DNA of 64,000 nucleotides from Thalassia testudinum (taxonomy: Eukaryota > Streptophyta > Magnoliopsida > Alismatales > Hydrocharitaceae): positions 70,744,501-70,808,500 of the forward strand of contig JAZHRO010000003.1 in the NCBI GenBank assembly GCA_037157565.1, read 5' to 3'. A program made the translations under genes and the position numbers. The notes beneath the pieces were generated by a model that was given only the letters and a program-made list of their open reading frames with translations, made no database searches and had not been told where the DNA came from. Below are positions 47,081 through 57,889 of the stretch, piece after piece (position 1 is the first letter of the stretch; every line of letters begins with the position of its first letter).

Positions 47081-48936
47081 AATCAGCCAAACCCGCAATT
47101 CGCATTACCACATCTTTTTGAGTTGTAGAATATCTGGTGGGCTTCGCATTTACTGATTCACATCCATCAACCTACTAGACTAATTTGGTTTGGGTTGCAT
47201 CATCAGCCTGTCGATCGAAACAAGCTCCTAGTTGGACCAACTAGGCTTTTGATCAAGGTGATTGTTCTACAAAATTCTTCCAACTTGACCACTCCTCCAT
47301 GACCACCTTCTACATAGTTGAGGGCATTGAATTTAGCACTTAATGGGAGGCAACTCAGCATTCAAAAAATTTGAACCCCTTCTGATCATCCCTTTTGAGC
47401 TACACTCCTTTTGCACTTAGAGTTCAATGTTAGAATAGTCGACTCCACCTTTGGTATTCATACCAGAGCTTGAAATCGTTCGCAACAGTCATCCCGACCC
47501 ATTCAGCCACCCTTTGACCATGTTCTAATCCTTGAACCAAGCTGATTTCATACCCTCCAGTTTATAATGTGGTAATTACAAAACTTAATCATGGGGGGTG
47601 TTGAAGTGCAAACACATAAAAATTCAATTCTCTGAAGGATTCTCGTAAAAAATGCATATCCAAAAAACCAGAAAGAAAAAATTCAAAAAGAAGAAAAAAT
47701 GGAAAGGGAAGGAAATTTTGAGAGATAATTGCATATCATTTTAAGGATGAGAAGAGGTGATTTAAATGTCGAAAAGGCCCCACAATTTGAAACAAGAAGT
47801 GTTAGTCTTAAGTAAATGATTATGAAATCTACCTAAAGTTCTAGACTAAATCAAAAGAAAAAATTAAAACTCAAAAAGTGCTAAGAGAGAAAGAGATTAG
47901 CATGAGTGTTAATCTTAGGCCTCTTGGGCTTGTTTTTAGGCTTAAAATTTCACGTATTTGTTAAGATCTGGATAGTCCTCAAGAGGTTGAGGAAAATGTG
48001 ATTCTTATGTATTCGGTCTAAGGATTAGGGATTCTTCAACCTCCCTAATTGACCTCTGGTTTACAGGACTCAATAACCTAAGCACCCTAATCCACACAAG
48101 TTTGGTTTAGTGCACTTAATCAATCAAAATCATGCAAAAGCATTTATTATATTATGAAAAAGCTACCTTGATTAGGAGCAGCTTACAAACACAAGCTAAT
48201 TTGAACGAGTTCCCAATGTGGAGAGGTGGGAAATTTTCCTCGAAGATGTGCAATAACATATCGTCTCCTCAATACTTGTCACCTAAGATATCTAAATATC
48301 CTACCGAGGGCATGTAAGCACCTTGTGCTTGTTCAGGTGTCATGGGTGGGATTATCCTGAAATATTGATTGCTAGGGATTGAATTTAGCTACAGAACATC
48401 ATGAGTGGCACTATCCTAAAGTGTTGAAAGCCAAGGTTCTGGGGGTTGCCATGGGTGATGCTATCTCGAAGCATCGATTTTTGGGACCCTATGAAGATTG
48501 ATGGTGGGAACTAGGAATCTAATACATAACGTGTTTTGAACCAATCAGAAGCTAGATCTAAAGAAAAGAGAGAGAGAGAAATGTCTCAAAAAATGCAAAA
48601 ATTCTTCTATCCCTCTCTCTTACGAAAATGCACTGCAAACTAAACTTGGACTAACCATGTTACAAGCGTGGGTGCTTTAGTCGCTGGGTTCAAACAAACA
48701 TTAGGATAGTTTCTGTGGGCCTTAGAAACCTTCGCGGCATACTAAGGCTAAAGTTGTTCAAGTCTAGATCATGGTTGGTACTTGAGTGCCTCTAGGCCTC
48801 TTATTGTCATTCTGACCTAGTCTCTAGAAAAAAGTACACATCAGAGATTTGAGCATTAAAAGGCATGGTCTAGAACTCTAGTTCCTTTTATAAGATTTTG
48901 CTAAGGGACTAGCAAAAGTTAGGCATCGAGGTATGG
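47081..48936 (+). other. Element 3 3' interior remnant
   Basis: It resumes Element 3 after Element 4. It contains a GGGAGGCAACTC block (47345-47356), a first polypurine tract (ATGGGGGGTG, 47591-47600) and a second tract (GGCATCGAGGTATGG, 48922-48936) before the LTR. The coding-like sequence before the block is too broken to identify. Confidence 0.6.
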
Positions 48937-49879
48937 TGATAATGTCATCATCAACCATAACTAGCTTTAATTAGTCAAAATCCACAAACAAATGCTCCTA
49001 CAGTACCACCGAAAGACCATAATTCACTACATATCCATTCTGAGAAATAAATAATAAAATAGGGGTAAATCTGCAGTTTTAACATTATAACCTAAATGCA
49101 GAGCAACCACAGGTTTTCTAAGGGTTTATTAAAGGTCAAATGGTCATAAATGTCTAATAAGTTGGTTCATATTGACGAAAATGAGTTTTCACGCATTTCA
49201 AGAATTAATGGACATCTGAAACCTTAATTTCAGACCCACTTAATTAACTGAGGTTTTGGGTCAGATAAAATTCACCTAAACCTTCTAAAAATTATAGAAA
49301 ATCATTTTATAAGGCTTGGTATCCTTGATTTGACCATTGGAACCCATTTTAACCTAATATAGAGTCTCAAAGAAACACTTGCCCAAATTTGCATTTCTTC
49401 ATAATTTATCTACTAAAACTTGGTCAGAAACAAAATCCAACTTCACCATCAGATTCCTTGGGTCCAAATTAAGTTTGTACCAAATTTTGGGCCCAATCAA
49501 AGATCATCTTAACCTAGTTTGCATTTCAGTCCAATCTTACTCTTTTTCCTACACACACACCCCTAGGTTTTCGAAATCCTTACAAATGGGTACCTAAGTT
49601 TGCTGTCTTCTTTGCAATCAGGTTCCTCCACCATTATCATGGAGGAACTCCTACTCCGGTGACCTTCAACTAGGGATTTCTTCCTGCTTGGTTAGCGGAT
49701 CCCTTCCAAAATTGGAAGGGAGGCTCATGAGAGATTTCCCTACAATTTGAGTCGCATCTTAAGCCCTAATTCTTACCCAAATCCTCATGAAAACCCTTTC
49801 AATTTAAGGGTTTCCTATACTTGCAAAAGCTCCAAGCTTCCAATCTTGGTTTCCAAGCTTGGAATGCTTCCCTGAGGCC

Positions 49880-49886
49880 TATAAAA
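49880..49886 (+). promoter_or_regulatory. TATA box of Element 3 3' LTR
   Basis: TATAAAA occurs in CCTATAAAAGACC, nearly the same context as 63440. Confidence 0.65.
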
Positions 49887-50779
49887 GACCCCCTGTGGAC
49901 AAACCATCCTTAGCTTGGTTCAGAGGCTGGATACCTCCTCTTCCCTTCTCCCTAACCTCCTTCTTTGCCAACTCTAGTAACCTTCTCCAAGCACCTTCCT
50001 CGTCCACCCTTATAGACCATAGTAGGTGGATTCTTCTCCCTCACCTTCTTCTTGGCATTGCAATACCAGCTACCGCTGCCTATGCCCTATCATCGTCACC
50101 GCTTCTACCACCGAAATATTCTTCTCCCCCACGTCTGACAAACCACTGGCTTGGAAATCCTTCCCTTTCAACCATTAGTTTTGGGTTAGCTAGGTTCCCT
50201 TAGATCCTTAAGTTAATTCCTTCTGTGAAAAACCCAAATAAAACCCTCGACGCTGCCATTCACGTCCATCTTAGTCCACTCCAGACGCACCTTCAGCGAG
50301 GTCTTCCCATCACTCCACCACACCGCATGCCTCGCCAACACTTCATCCACCTCCACCTCATCCACTTGAACCAAACCCCACTCCTATTTTGCCCATTCAT
50401 CCACCCAAACTCTCCGTTGACTAACCCACCTTCGCACACCATACTCCAACCTTCGCAAACCACCACACGCTCACAACTGCCACAAAACACCCACAAACAA
50501 CTTTACCAAGGCCAAGAGAAGCTTTTGAGCAATTTTAATGTGGCCATGAGTCCTTATTCATGATTTCAGGTTCTCGTCTGAGCTCCGCCACCATCGCCAT
50601 CACCACCACCTTGCTCTTCGAGCTCTAGACCACGCAAGCTCTAGGCTATACCCTCCACGTCGAGCGGATTAATCTTAAGTATACGCCGAGGTCTTCAATA
50701 AAGAGCCACACCCTCTGCAACTGCTACAATTGAATGAAGAACCTCTTCTGCATCTACGCGAAGAAGAGATGTGGATTTA

Positions 50780-50822
50780 GTCCTACATCGTTAGGATAAC
50801 ATCACGCGATAGCACATAAATT
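50780..50822 (+). promoter_or_regulatory. USE-like plus TATA-like pair in Element 3 3' LTR
   Basis: GTCCTACATCG (one mismatch) is followed after 24 nt by CATAAATT (50815-50822). Confidence 0.45.
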
Positions 50823-51683
50823 GGATTTCTGTTTATGGCTTACTGCCTTAGACACTAGGGTTGAGGTCCGCTTCACCCACACTCACTCGACTAGCCTAAG
50901 CCTTCACTCCTCGGCAATGACACCACACATGTAGCCCTGGACCCGATACTGCTTAAACCTGAATACCCGATTGGTTACCTAGTTTTGTAAGAGGAAGGAA
51001 GGAATAAGAAAGAGTGAGTGGGGGAGGGGAGGGTTTTGCTCTTGTAGGCACTATGCGACACTTTGTCCCTGTTTAGAGTTGGTATCCCTTGTTCTCTGTA
51101 AAGAAAGAAAGAGGCTTTGAAGGTGGGCATAAGGAAGGAGAGTCGTAGAGGCTATAGAGAAGAGGTAAGGCTAAAGGAAGAAAGAGGAAGAAGAAGGAGC
51201 TAAAGAAAAGAAGAGGAAAAGAAGAAGCTCTCTAAGGAGTACTGTAGCAGGCGACATTTAAGTCGTCTGATTTAACAGAGTGACGTCTGGTCACTGTAGC
51301 ATTCAAGCTACTGTTGGTTTATTTGATATTAGTGATAGTTGGATGCATGCTTAACTTAAGGAGCATATAAGTGGTGATTCAAATCACCGTTATTTTTTAT
51401 CCTCTTATCTTTTTGTCCTCATATTCTTGCGATACATTGAACTTCATTGAATATTTAATGTGACACATTATTATTCATTGAATATCTCTTTTGTGCATAA
51501 TTTCTTAAGCTTATTTATATTTTGATTCAGATTAGCGTGTGAATGCAATACTTGCTCGCTGTGTTCGACCTCGGACTTCATTTCTTGATTCTGAGTTTAT
51601 AAATTGAATTTGTTGAGAGAGCTATTTGAGAGATTTCGCTATAATGAAACATATTCTAAACTCCTACCTAACTTGCTTCAATA

Positions 51684-52950
51684 GTGGCTGTTAGAGGCAG
51701 AGTCCAAAGAAGGTCCTAGAGGTTGTAAACGGAGCTCTAGTGCTCCAGCTTCCTAATTGGAGGGTTAATAAGAAGAATCCCTATCCTAATTGGATGAAAG
51801 GAGGGGAGATGCTCGCCAAAGGTACTCTTGTGAGGAGGAGGATGATTAGGTCATCGAAGCAGAAGAAATGGAATTGTGGCACAAAGATTAGCGTTAATCA
51901 TCATGGGATGGAGAGTGGAAATCCTCTGCAAATTATACATGGTAGAGGGTGACGAGGAAGGGAAGTGGAACTGTAAGGTGCTTTAATGTTGCTAGTGAGG
52001 GGAGGAAGAAGAGGAGGAAGTCTGGTCAACTTGAGCATGCTTTTTGCTTGGAAAAGTCCAAGCCTTTAAATAGAGCCAAAACGAAGGTGACTCGCTCCAA
52101 ATTGGAACTCGTGATCTAGCTTGCTCGATTAGTCTTGATATTGCAATTAATCACACCAAATTTTGTAGGATTTGATCGAGATTTGGTCGATCTGGAACTA
52201 ATCCAATTTCTGTGCAAGATGGGTTGTTCTCCTACTCATTTTGGAAAGGTTGGCTAACGTCAGGCAAGTACCTTGATGAACAAAGATTGAAAATGTGGGG
52301 GCGGGGGGTTTTGTAATAATTAGAGACTAATAGGGTAAATTGCAAACTTGGTCAAGATGGACTATAATTGTGGTTAAATTTAGGGGTAACTTAATTTGGA
52401 TCTAAGGAATCCAATGGTGACCTCAAATGTGGGTTTTGATGAAGTTTGACTAGGCAATTTACACTTTAACCCAAAATATATCAATTTCCCATATTGATCT
52501 TTATTTTTGGCCAAAAAGGGTTCATTTGTAAAAGTTAATGTTCCATACCTCATTAAATATTTTTCAATGATATATAGAAGGTTTAGATTACATTTATTTC
52601 CACAAGAATCATTTTAATTAAAGTGAGGCTGTAATTAGGGTTTTTGTTCACAAATTAACCTTTAATTCTCAGAAAACCCTGAATCAGTCACTAAAAGCCT
52701 ACTTCTTAGTACTTTAAGTTCATTTTACCTTTCATTAGGTGTAAGCTCAGCCCTCGATTAATCTGCATTTGTAAATACTCATTAAAATAATAGAATTAAC
52801 TTTATTTCCATTTGCTTCTCAAATTCAGGACAAGATTGAATTCTACCCTTTTTATGATTAGTAGGGAGCATTTATCCTTGGAAATTAGCTAAACAAAGAA
52901 AGTTATGGAAGATGATGGTGTTACCGTCACCAACAGTGGTCAGCCACTTA
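51684..52950 (-). repeat. LTR fragment of the solo-LTR family, minus orientation
   Basis: 52320-52900 aligns with 33240-33790 (for example AAGGAATCCAATGGTGA in both). The left end abuts the Element 3 LTR without a recognisable LTR terminus, so only a U3-side fragment is present. Confidence 0.65.
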
Positions 52951-53437
52951 AGATATCTATTCCTTTTCACTTCTAAATAGATCCACAAACTATAATTAAT
53001 CCTCTACTTCTTCCACCTATCATTGGAGATTGTAAGTGCACCTTCAGACCCACATCTACGCCAACGCTCCAGACTTCACCTTCGAAGCCCTTCCTTCTCT
53101 ATTCTGGTTTTAGTTGTAGTAATTGCAGAAGTATTCTAATAGTTGTAATACCAGTTCTTTAGGTGCCAAACTATTATCTTATTCAATAAAAGTTCTTGTA
53201 TTTATTTTTTTCAACTTGCTTTCAGGGTGTAAGCTTTCTAGTTTTTAGTTAGAAGTTGCAGGACTAGTTATAGTAGTCATCTTGCTTGATAATCAATTCT
53301 AGTTTTAGTATTCGAAAGCAATTTTGATCTATTTGCCTCATTGCAAACAACTTGGACTCCCATATTTTTATTTGAAAAATCTTACGAGTTTGATCTGATT
53401 TAGAATTTTCAAAAGTGTCTGAGTGCATTTACTGCGA
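52951..53437. other. Unassigned AT-rich stretch
   Basis: It contains AATAAA near 53184 and T-rich sequence, resembling an LTR polyadenylation region reading rightward. No ends were found. Confidence 0.35.
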
Positions 53438-54550
53438 TGAAAAGCGATTTCTCACAATCACATCCTCAAATAGAACAAAAATTCTATCAAAATATGAATT
53501 AAAACATAGGAGAATAGAGAATAAAAGAAGGGAGCAAAAGTGCTTGAGGGATGGTTGTTGGAAGCTTTTGACGGAGCTTCAGATCTAGGGAGCCGAGAAG
53601 AAGAAGAAGACCGAAGAGGAATTTGGTGGATGTGCACTATGGTGGGACTAAGGCAAGGAGGCTACTACTAAACTAAGCTACTAATTAACTAAGACTAATT
53701 GGTCCCCTAAGGATTGGAGGGTAGGTCCTTTTATAGAAATCTAGGTGGCTTCCTATTAGTTGATCTAGAGTGCCTAGTATTATTATTTTGGACGGCCTAG
53801 ATTAGGTTGTATGGGAGGCTTAGGATTGATTAGATAGGGACCCTTAGATCTAGAGTATATGGCTAGGATAGGAGGAGATTTTTTTTGTTGGATTTCTAAA
53901 AATAGGTGGCTAAGTGGTTTGCTTGAAAAGAATATGATCAAGGTAGGTTGCGTTAACCCTAGGGTAAATAGGTTGAGTTTAATCCAATTAGGTTCCAACT
54001 GAATCCAATTGAAGTTGGGTGCACCCAATCAGGTTGTACTGCACCTGATTGGATGTGGCTAAGTCTATTGGATCTAGGTTGGGTGTAATTAGACTCAAGT
54101 GAGTCTAATCAGCTCTAGGTTAATCTAATCAAGTCCCATGGACCTAATTGACTAGGTATTGGGATAAAGTCATTTTAAGCTTTAGGGATAGGGTACGGTT
54201 ATCCTAATTCCTCTCTTTTTCTTTCTATTCTTATGTCTTTAATCTTTCTATATTTCAGTTTTATTCCTCAATCATCTCCTACCTTAGCTATAGCTTCTAC
54301 TCTATCCAGCTTTATTCTTCAATTCTGGATATTACTCTAAGACCTAACACCTATGTTATTCACAAAATACTAGAATTTGGAGATCATTTTTTGTCAAATA
54401 AATACAAATCTCAAATATGCATGCATGCTCTAAATGCAATATTCATAAACCTAATGCATGATTCTACTAAGGAATTAGCCCTAGATTAAGCCAATTAGGG
54501 TAATAGATTAGACTATTATCAGAAAGAGTGGTGCCTAAATCAATTTTCTT
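53438..54550 (-). repeat. LTR-like fragment, minus orientation
   Basis: TATAAAA on the minus strand (53735-53729) sits in a ...CTATAAAAGGACC context, with purine-rich sequence downstream (53520-53620). Ends are uncertain. It probably belongs to the pol-less element whose ORF follows to the right. Confidence 0.45.
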
Positions 54551-54739
54551 CCTTGTTATGTAGGTGAATCAGAGCTTGACTCCTAATCACATTCATGTGA
54601 TGGAAAATTGGAAGCAACATATTCTGGGAATCTTCAGAAAGTGGAAAATTCTTCCCTAGGTTCTTTTCCTTCACTTAAACCCTCATCAAGGTGTATATGT
54701 GATTCTTCAAAACTTTTAAGGGTTGCTTCATCCTTTTTC

Positions 54740-55456
54740 CATTAATTCATAGGGAAGATCGATTTCAATGATAGAAGAAGATAGGAATCTGGATTCCATT
54801 AAATCTTTGGTGTCCTCCGAGGCTAAATCCTTATTCAAGACAAATTCCTTACTAGACGCACTCCAAATTATATGTTTTGGTTACTCAGTTATTACTTCTT
54901 CCTCCACAAAATTAGACTCCTCATCTTATTGAGCCATTAGTTCCTCTAAATTTTCAATTTTTATCTCTGATTCCTCAGGTATATCTATCTAGGGTGATAA
55001 TTCATTAATATCTTCAAATGTTTAGTTTAACTCCTTATATAGATTTGATTCTAGTTTGGGCTTTCTAAGGATGGGTTCAAGTTCCACCTCTAGATCTATA
55101 GGTGGAGTGGAGTTGACAACTTGACTATGACCCCATTCATCGAATGTGAAGAAGATACTATCGCCAAGGCTGAGTTGTTCTAAAGGTACCATCTTCCCCT
55201 TTTTCTAACTCCAATAAAGTTCAGGAGGGTATTCTATGTGATCTTCTTCATCCTCAGGGTGCCACTTCTCATGATTAGAGTATAAAGTGTAGCTACTCCA
55301 ATGAAATGGGTCCCTATTTCCATTTAATTCATAAAAATCATTGTGTATGTTGGGAATAAACGAAGAGGGACCACGATAGGACTTATGAAGATAGCTAAAG
55401 TCACCTTGATTATTTTGATTTTCCCACTTCTGAATATTCCTCAAGAGTTCACCCAT
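54740..55456 (-). pseudogene. Diverged copy of the Element 4 unknown ORF
   Basis: The minus strand reads MGELLRNIQKWENQNNQGD in an open run to PPELYWS (55456-55205), then past a stop into KKGKMVPLEQLSLGDSIF and an acidic stretch (to about 54740). This is collinear with MGEMLRNSQQLNKK and KLYWSQKKGKIVLLENL in Element 4. The N-terminal part is cut off where the LTR at 55546 begins. No known domain is recognised. Confidence 0.6.
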
Positions 55457-56278
55457 AAGATTATTAAATTTACTCTAATAATTTTGGAACTCCAATTAAA
55501 TGGGGGAAGGGTTGCAATCGAATGCAGCATAGTTAGAATGGTTACTGATGTATACACATCCATTTAGGTTAGAATGCCTCTTTATGTAGGTTCCTAAGCT
55601 TAGAGATGCATTTCATATTATAAATATTACATACCATGCATCATTATGCATTTAGAATAATTTATCTAAATTATAGGTTAATTAGAATCCTTGTGTGGCC
55701 AGGAGAGATGGAGATTTATTTCAGGGCCTCGGATTAACGATCCAATTATACGAATTTGATCAAGACAACGATCGGAGTCTAATGCCTCTGAAATCATCTT
55801 AATCGGAGTCCCATAGCACATTATGCAGTCCGAGGAAGATCAAAAGCCAAGGGACAACATGGAGCAGATCTAAACCTCAGATGACAAATCTGACTGCACG
55901 AATGGATCCAGATCGATGATCGCAGCTCAATGATGTGAAAATCAACCCAATCCGACGTCCGTGGTGCTACCTACAATGCAAAGAAGATGGACGACCATGA
56001 TGGCACCATGTGGTGTCATCACAACTACCCAATATCGGCTGCAGCCTTGCTTCAACCTCAAAGGAGCCATACGCTAAGAAATCCCAACCGTTGGATCTCA
56101 ATCCAACAGCTTTAATCACACCACATCACCCCCTTCATCTAAGGAGCTCCTAAACTTTGATTCTCGACCATTGGATCTCCATTTAATGGTCGAGACCTTG
56201 TGCCACCTCGACTCTTTGCTTGACAATCCAGCCACGTGACTCATTAGTCGCGAGCATCACTCTCAAGTTTGTAGCATG

Positions 56279-56289
56279 GGTTCAAGTCC
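56279..56289 (+). other. B box retained in the plus-strand LTR
   Basis: GGTTCAAGTCC is a perfect polymerase III B box in the same relative orientation as in the Element 2 LTRs. The A box upstream is degraded. Confidence 0.45.
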
Positions 56290-56649
56290 TCTGGTGCTCA
56301 CGATTGACCACAAAGGTGGGAGTCGCTAAATAGAGTTTTGTAATCTTCATCGAGTGACACGTGACACGCCACGCAGTGCAATGGATGAATGCGAATATGC
56401 CCGCGTGTGCAAGCGCGATCACACACACAGTCCGATGCCCTATCTGACGTGCTAGTTGAGCACGCAATCCTCGCACAATCCCAGCAATCAATCTTCGATA
56501 GAACTGTGCACCATCGAGCGTGCGTGATAGCTATGCAAGTGTGAGAGGGTACGTGAGTTGGAGCCATTAGCAACATCTGTGGTGGGTCTTTAGCGATGTT
56601 TATGGATGTCACTAATTTCCCCATGTGCAAAAAGCCTCTACTCCTCCAC

Positions 56650-56657
56650 TATAAAAG
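56650..56657 (+). promoter_or_regulatory. TATA box of the plus-strand Element 2-family LTR
   Basis: TATAAAAG occurs in CACTATAAAAGGACCCC, matching the Element 2 LTR context. Confidence 0.65.
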
Positions 56658-57347
56658 GACCCCTACCCCTCCTATTCTTCTTCATCTCTTCCTTTATCTC
56701 CCTCACTGCCTCCAAGGCTCTAGAGAGAGCATTTCCCAATCCCGAGATGCACCTCTAGAGTAGAAAATTAAATATTTTTCCTATTTCTCATCTTCCTTTA
56801 TGGAGCATCCAATGGAAGTCCACTCACTGCATAAAGCCAGAAGATCCTCTCCATGACACCATCCCACCCCATCCTCCTTTCTCTGACACCATTCTCCTTC
56901 GCCAGCTCCTCACCACCGTCTTCCAGGTGACTTCAAAATGAGTCATCCTCCAAGCGACCGTTGTAGGGGATTCTTCTCACATTTACCTTTTATCGCTTTC
57001 TAGTCTAGTTGTAATTATCTTGATTTTCTATATCAAGCTCTTTTCAATATACATTAATGTTCTCTCCCACTCTCTTTCTCTTATTTTGCAAGTAGAATAG
57101 TTAAATAAGGTTTTCTCAATTTGATCGCTTGCCTACTAAAATACCAAAAGAAATTGCGAAAGATAAAAACAAAAAAAAAAATAAAATTGAAGTATGGATT
57201 TCAAAACCAAATGTTTGTCTCCCTGTGTTCGACTTGGGACTCTCTACAAGTTTCTTTATAAATTTTATCTGGTAGCAATTTTTGCTACTATGGTGACGGG
57301 TTTTCCAAAACCCTAATTTTTCGTTGCGAAATTTACCCTGGCCATTT

Positions 57348-57365
57348 TGGCACCATTGCCGAGGA
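57348..57365 (+). other. Primer binding site (tRNA-Asp-like)
   Basis: TGGCACCATTGCCGAGGA lies 3 nt after the LTR. It differs from the perfect site by three G-to-A changes. Confidence 0.8.
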
Positions 57366-57600
57366 TGTAATGCTCTTTGGTTTTTCCTCATTTTTCCACC
57401 TTACTTAACTAAAGACTCTCTTTCTATTTGAAATTGTTGCTCCTTTCTAACATTTATATCACCTCCCCCTTTTCATCTAAATAATGATATGCAAATTGAT
57501 CTTTCAAATTTTTCCTCCCCTCTTTTTTTTTTGGAATATGTAATTTTTTTTATGAAGCCCTTTCTTGTGAAGTGATTCTCACAACATTTTGCCATTTAAT
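57366..57600. other. Junction between a plus-strand leader stub and minus-strand Element 5
   Basis: It is an AT-rich non-coding stretch. The left side continues a plus-strand leader, while the right side meets the minus-strand polypurine tract of Element 5. The breakpoint is somewhere inside. Confidence 0.5.
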
Positions 57601-57889
57601 ACCCCCTATGCCTATGATTTGCAATGTCCTCATTGTAAATTATGTGGGTTTGAATTCAGCTTAGATCGTACATTAGAACAGGTTCTAGGTGGGTGGATGG
57701 GTCAGGATGACTATTACTGACGATTTCAAGCTCGGGTACAGGTACCAGAGGTGGAGTCGACTACTCTAATGGATGAACCCTAAAGTGCAATATGAGTTTA
57801 GCACTAGTTGTGTCAAGGGTCTTGGGTTTCTCAACAAGATGACAGGTTGCCTACCGTTAAGCACTGAGTTTAACACCATCAGCCAGGCG

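Larger units (their letters stand above)
20086..51683 (+). mobile_element. Element 3: old plus-strand LTR retrotransposon, split by two later insertions
   Basis: The 5' LTR remnant (20086-21168 and 35628-35932) matches the right half of the 3' LTR (48937-51683). A tRNA-Asp-like primer site follows at 35936. The interior (35933-38916 and 47081-48936) holds a leader, a broken acidic ORF, a GGGAGGCAAC block and two polypurine tracts, but no pol. Element 2 interrupts the 5' LTR and Element 4 interrupts the coding part. The U3 of the 5' LTR is missing, so the left duplication cannot be checked. Confidence 0.8.
48937..51683 (+). repeat. Element 3 3' LTR
   Basis: It is 2747 bp, TGATAATG to GCTTCAATA (CA changed to TA). 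TATA is at 49880-49886 and a USE/TATA-like pair at 50780-50822. The segment 51374-51391 is the uninterrupted counterpart of the Element 2 insertion site. Confidence 0.85.
55546..57344 (+). repeat. LTR of the Element 2 family, plus orientation
   Basis: It runs from TGATGTATAC to CCCTGGCCA (1799 bp) and matches the reverse complement of the Element 2 LTRs in start, the ATGGCACCA(T/C)GTGG stretch near 56000, a TATA box (56650-56657) and end. A primer site follows directly, so it is a 5' LTR whose interior is lost after about 250 bp. Confidence 0.8.

Noticed and set aside
47570..47610. The LTR start of Element 3 placed at TGTTGAAG (47599)
   Set aside because: It mirrors the LTR end CTTCAACA, but the start at 48937 gives the family's usual length, has its own polypurine tract, and matches the reverse-complemented end of the solo LTR; 47591 is better read as the inner polypurine tract.
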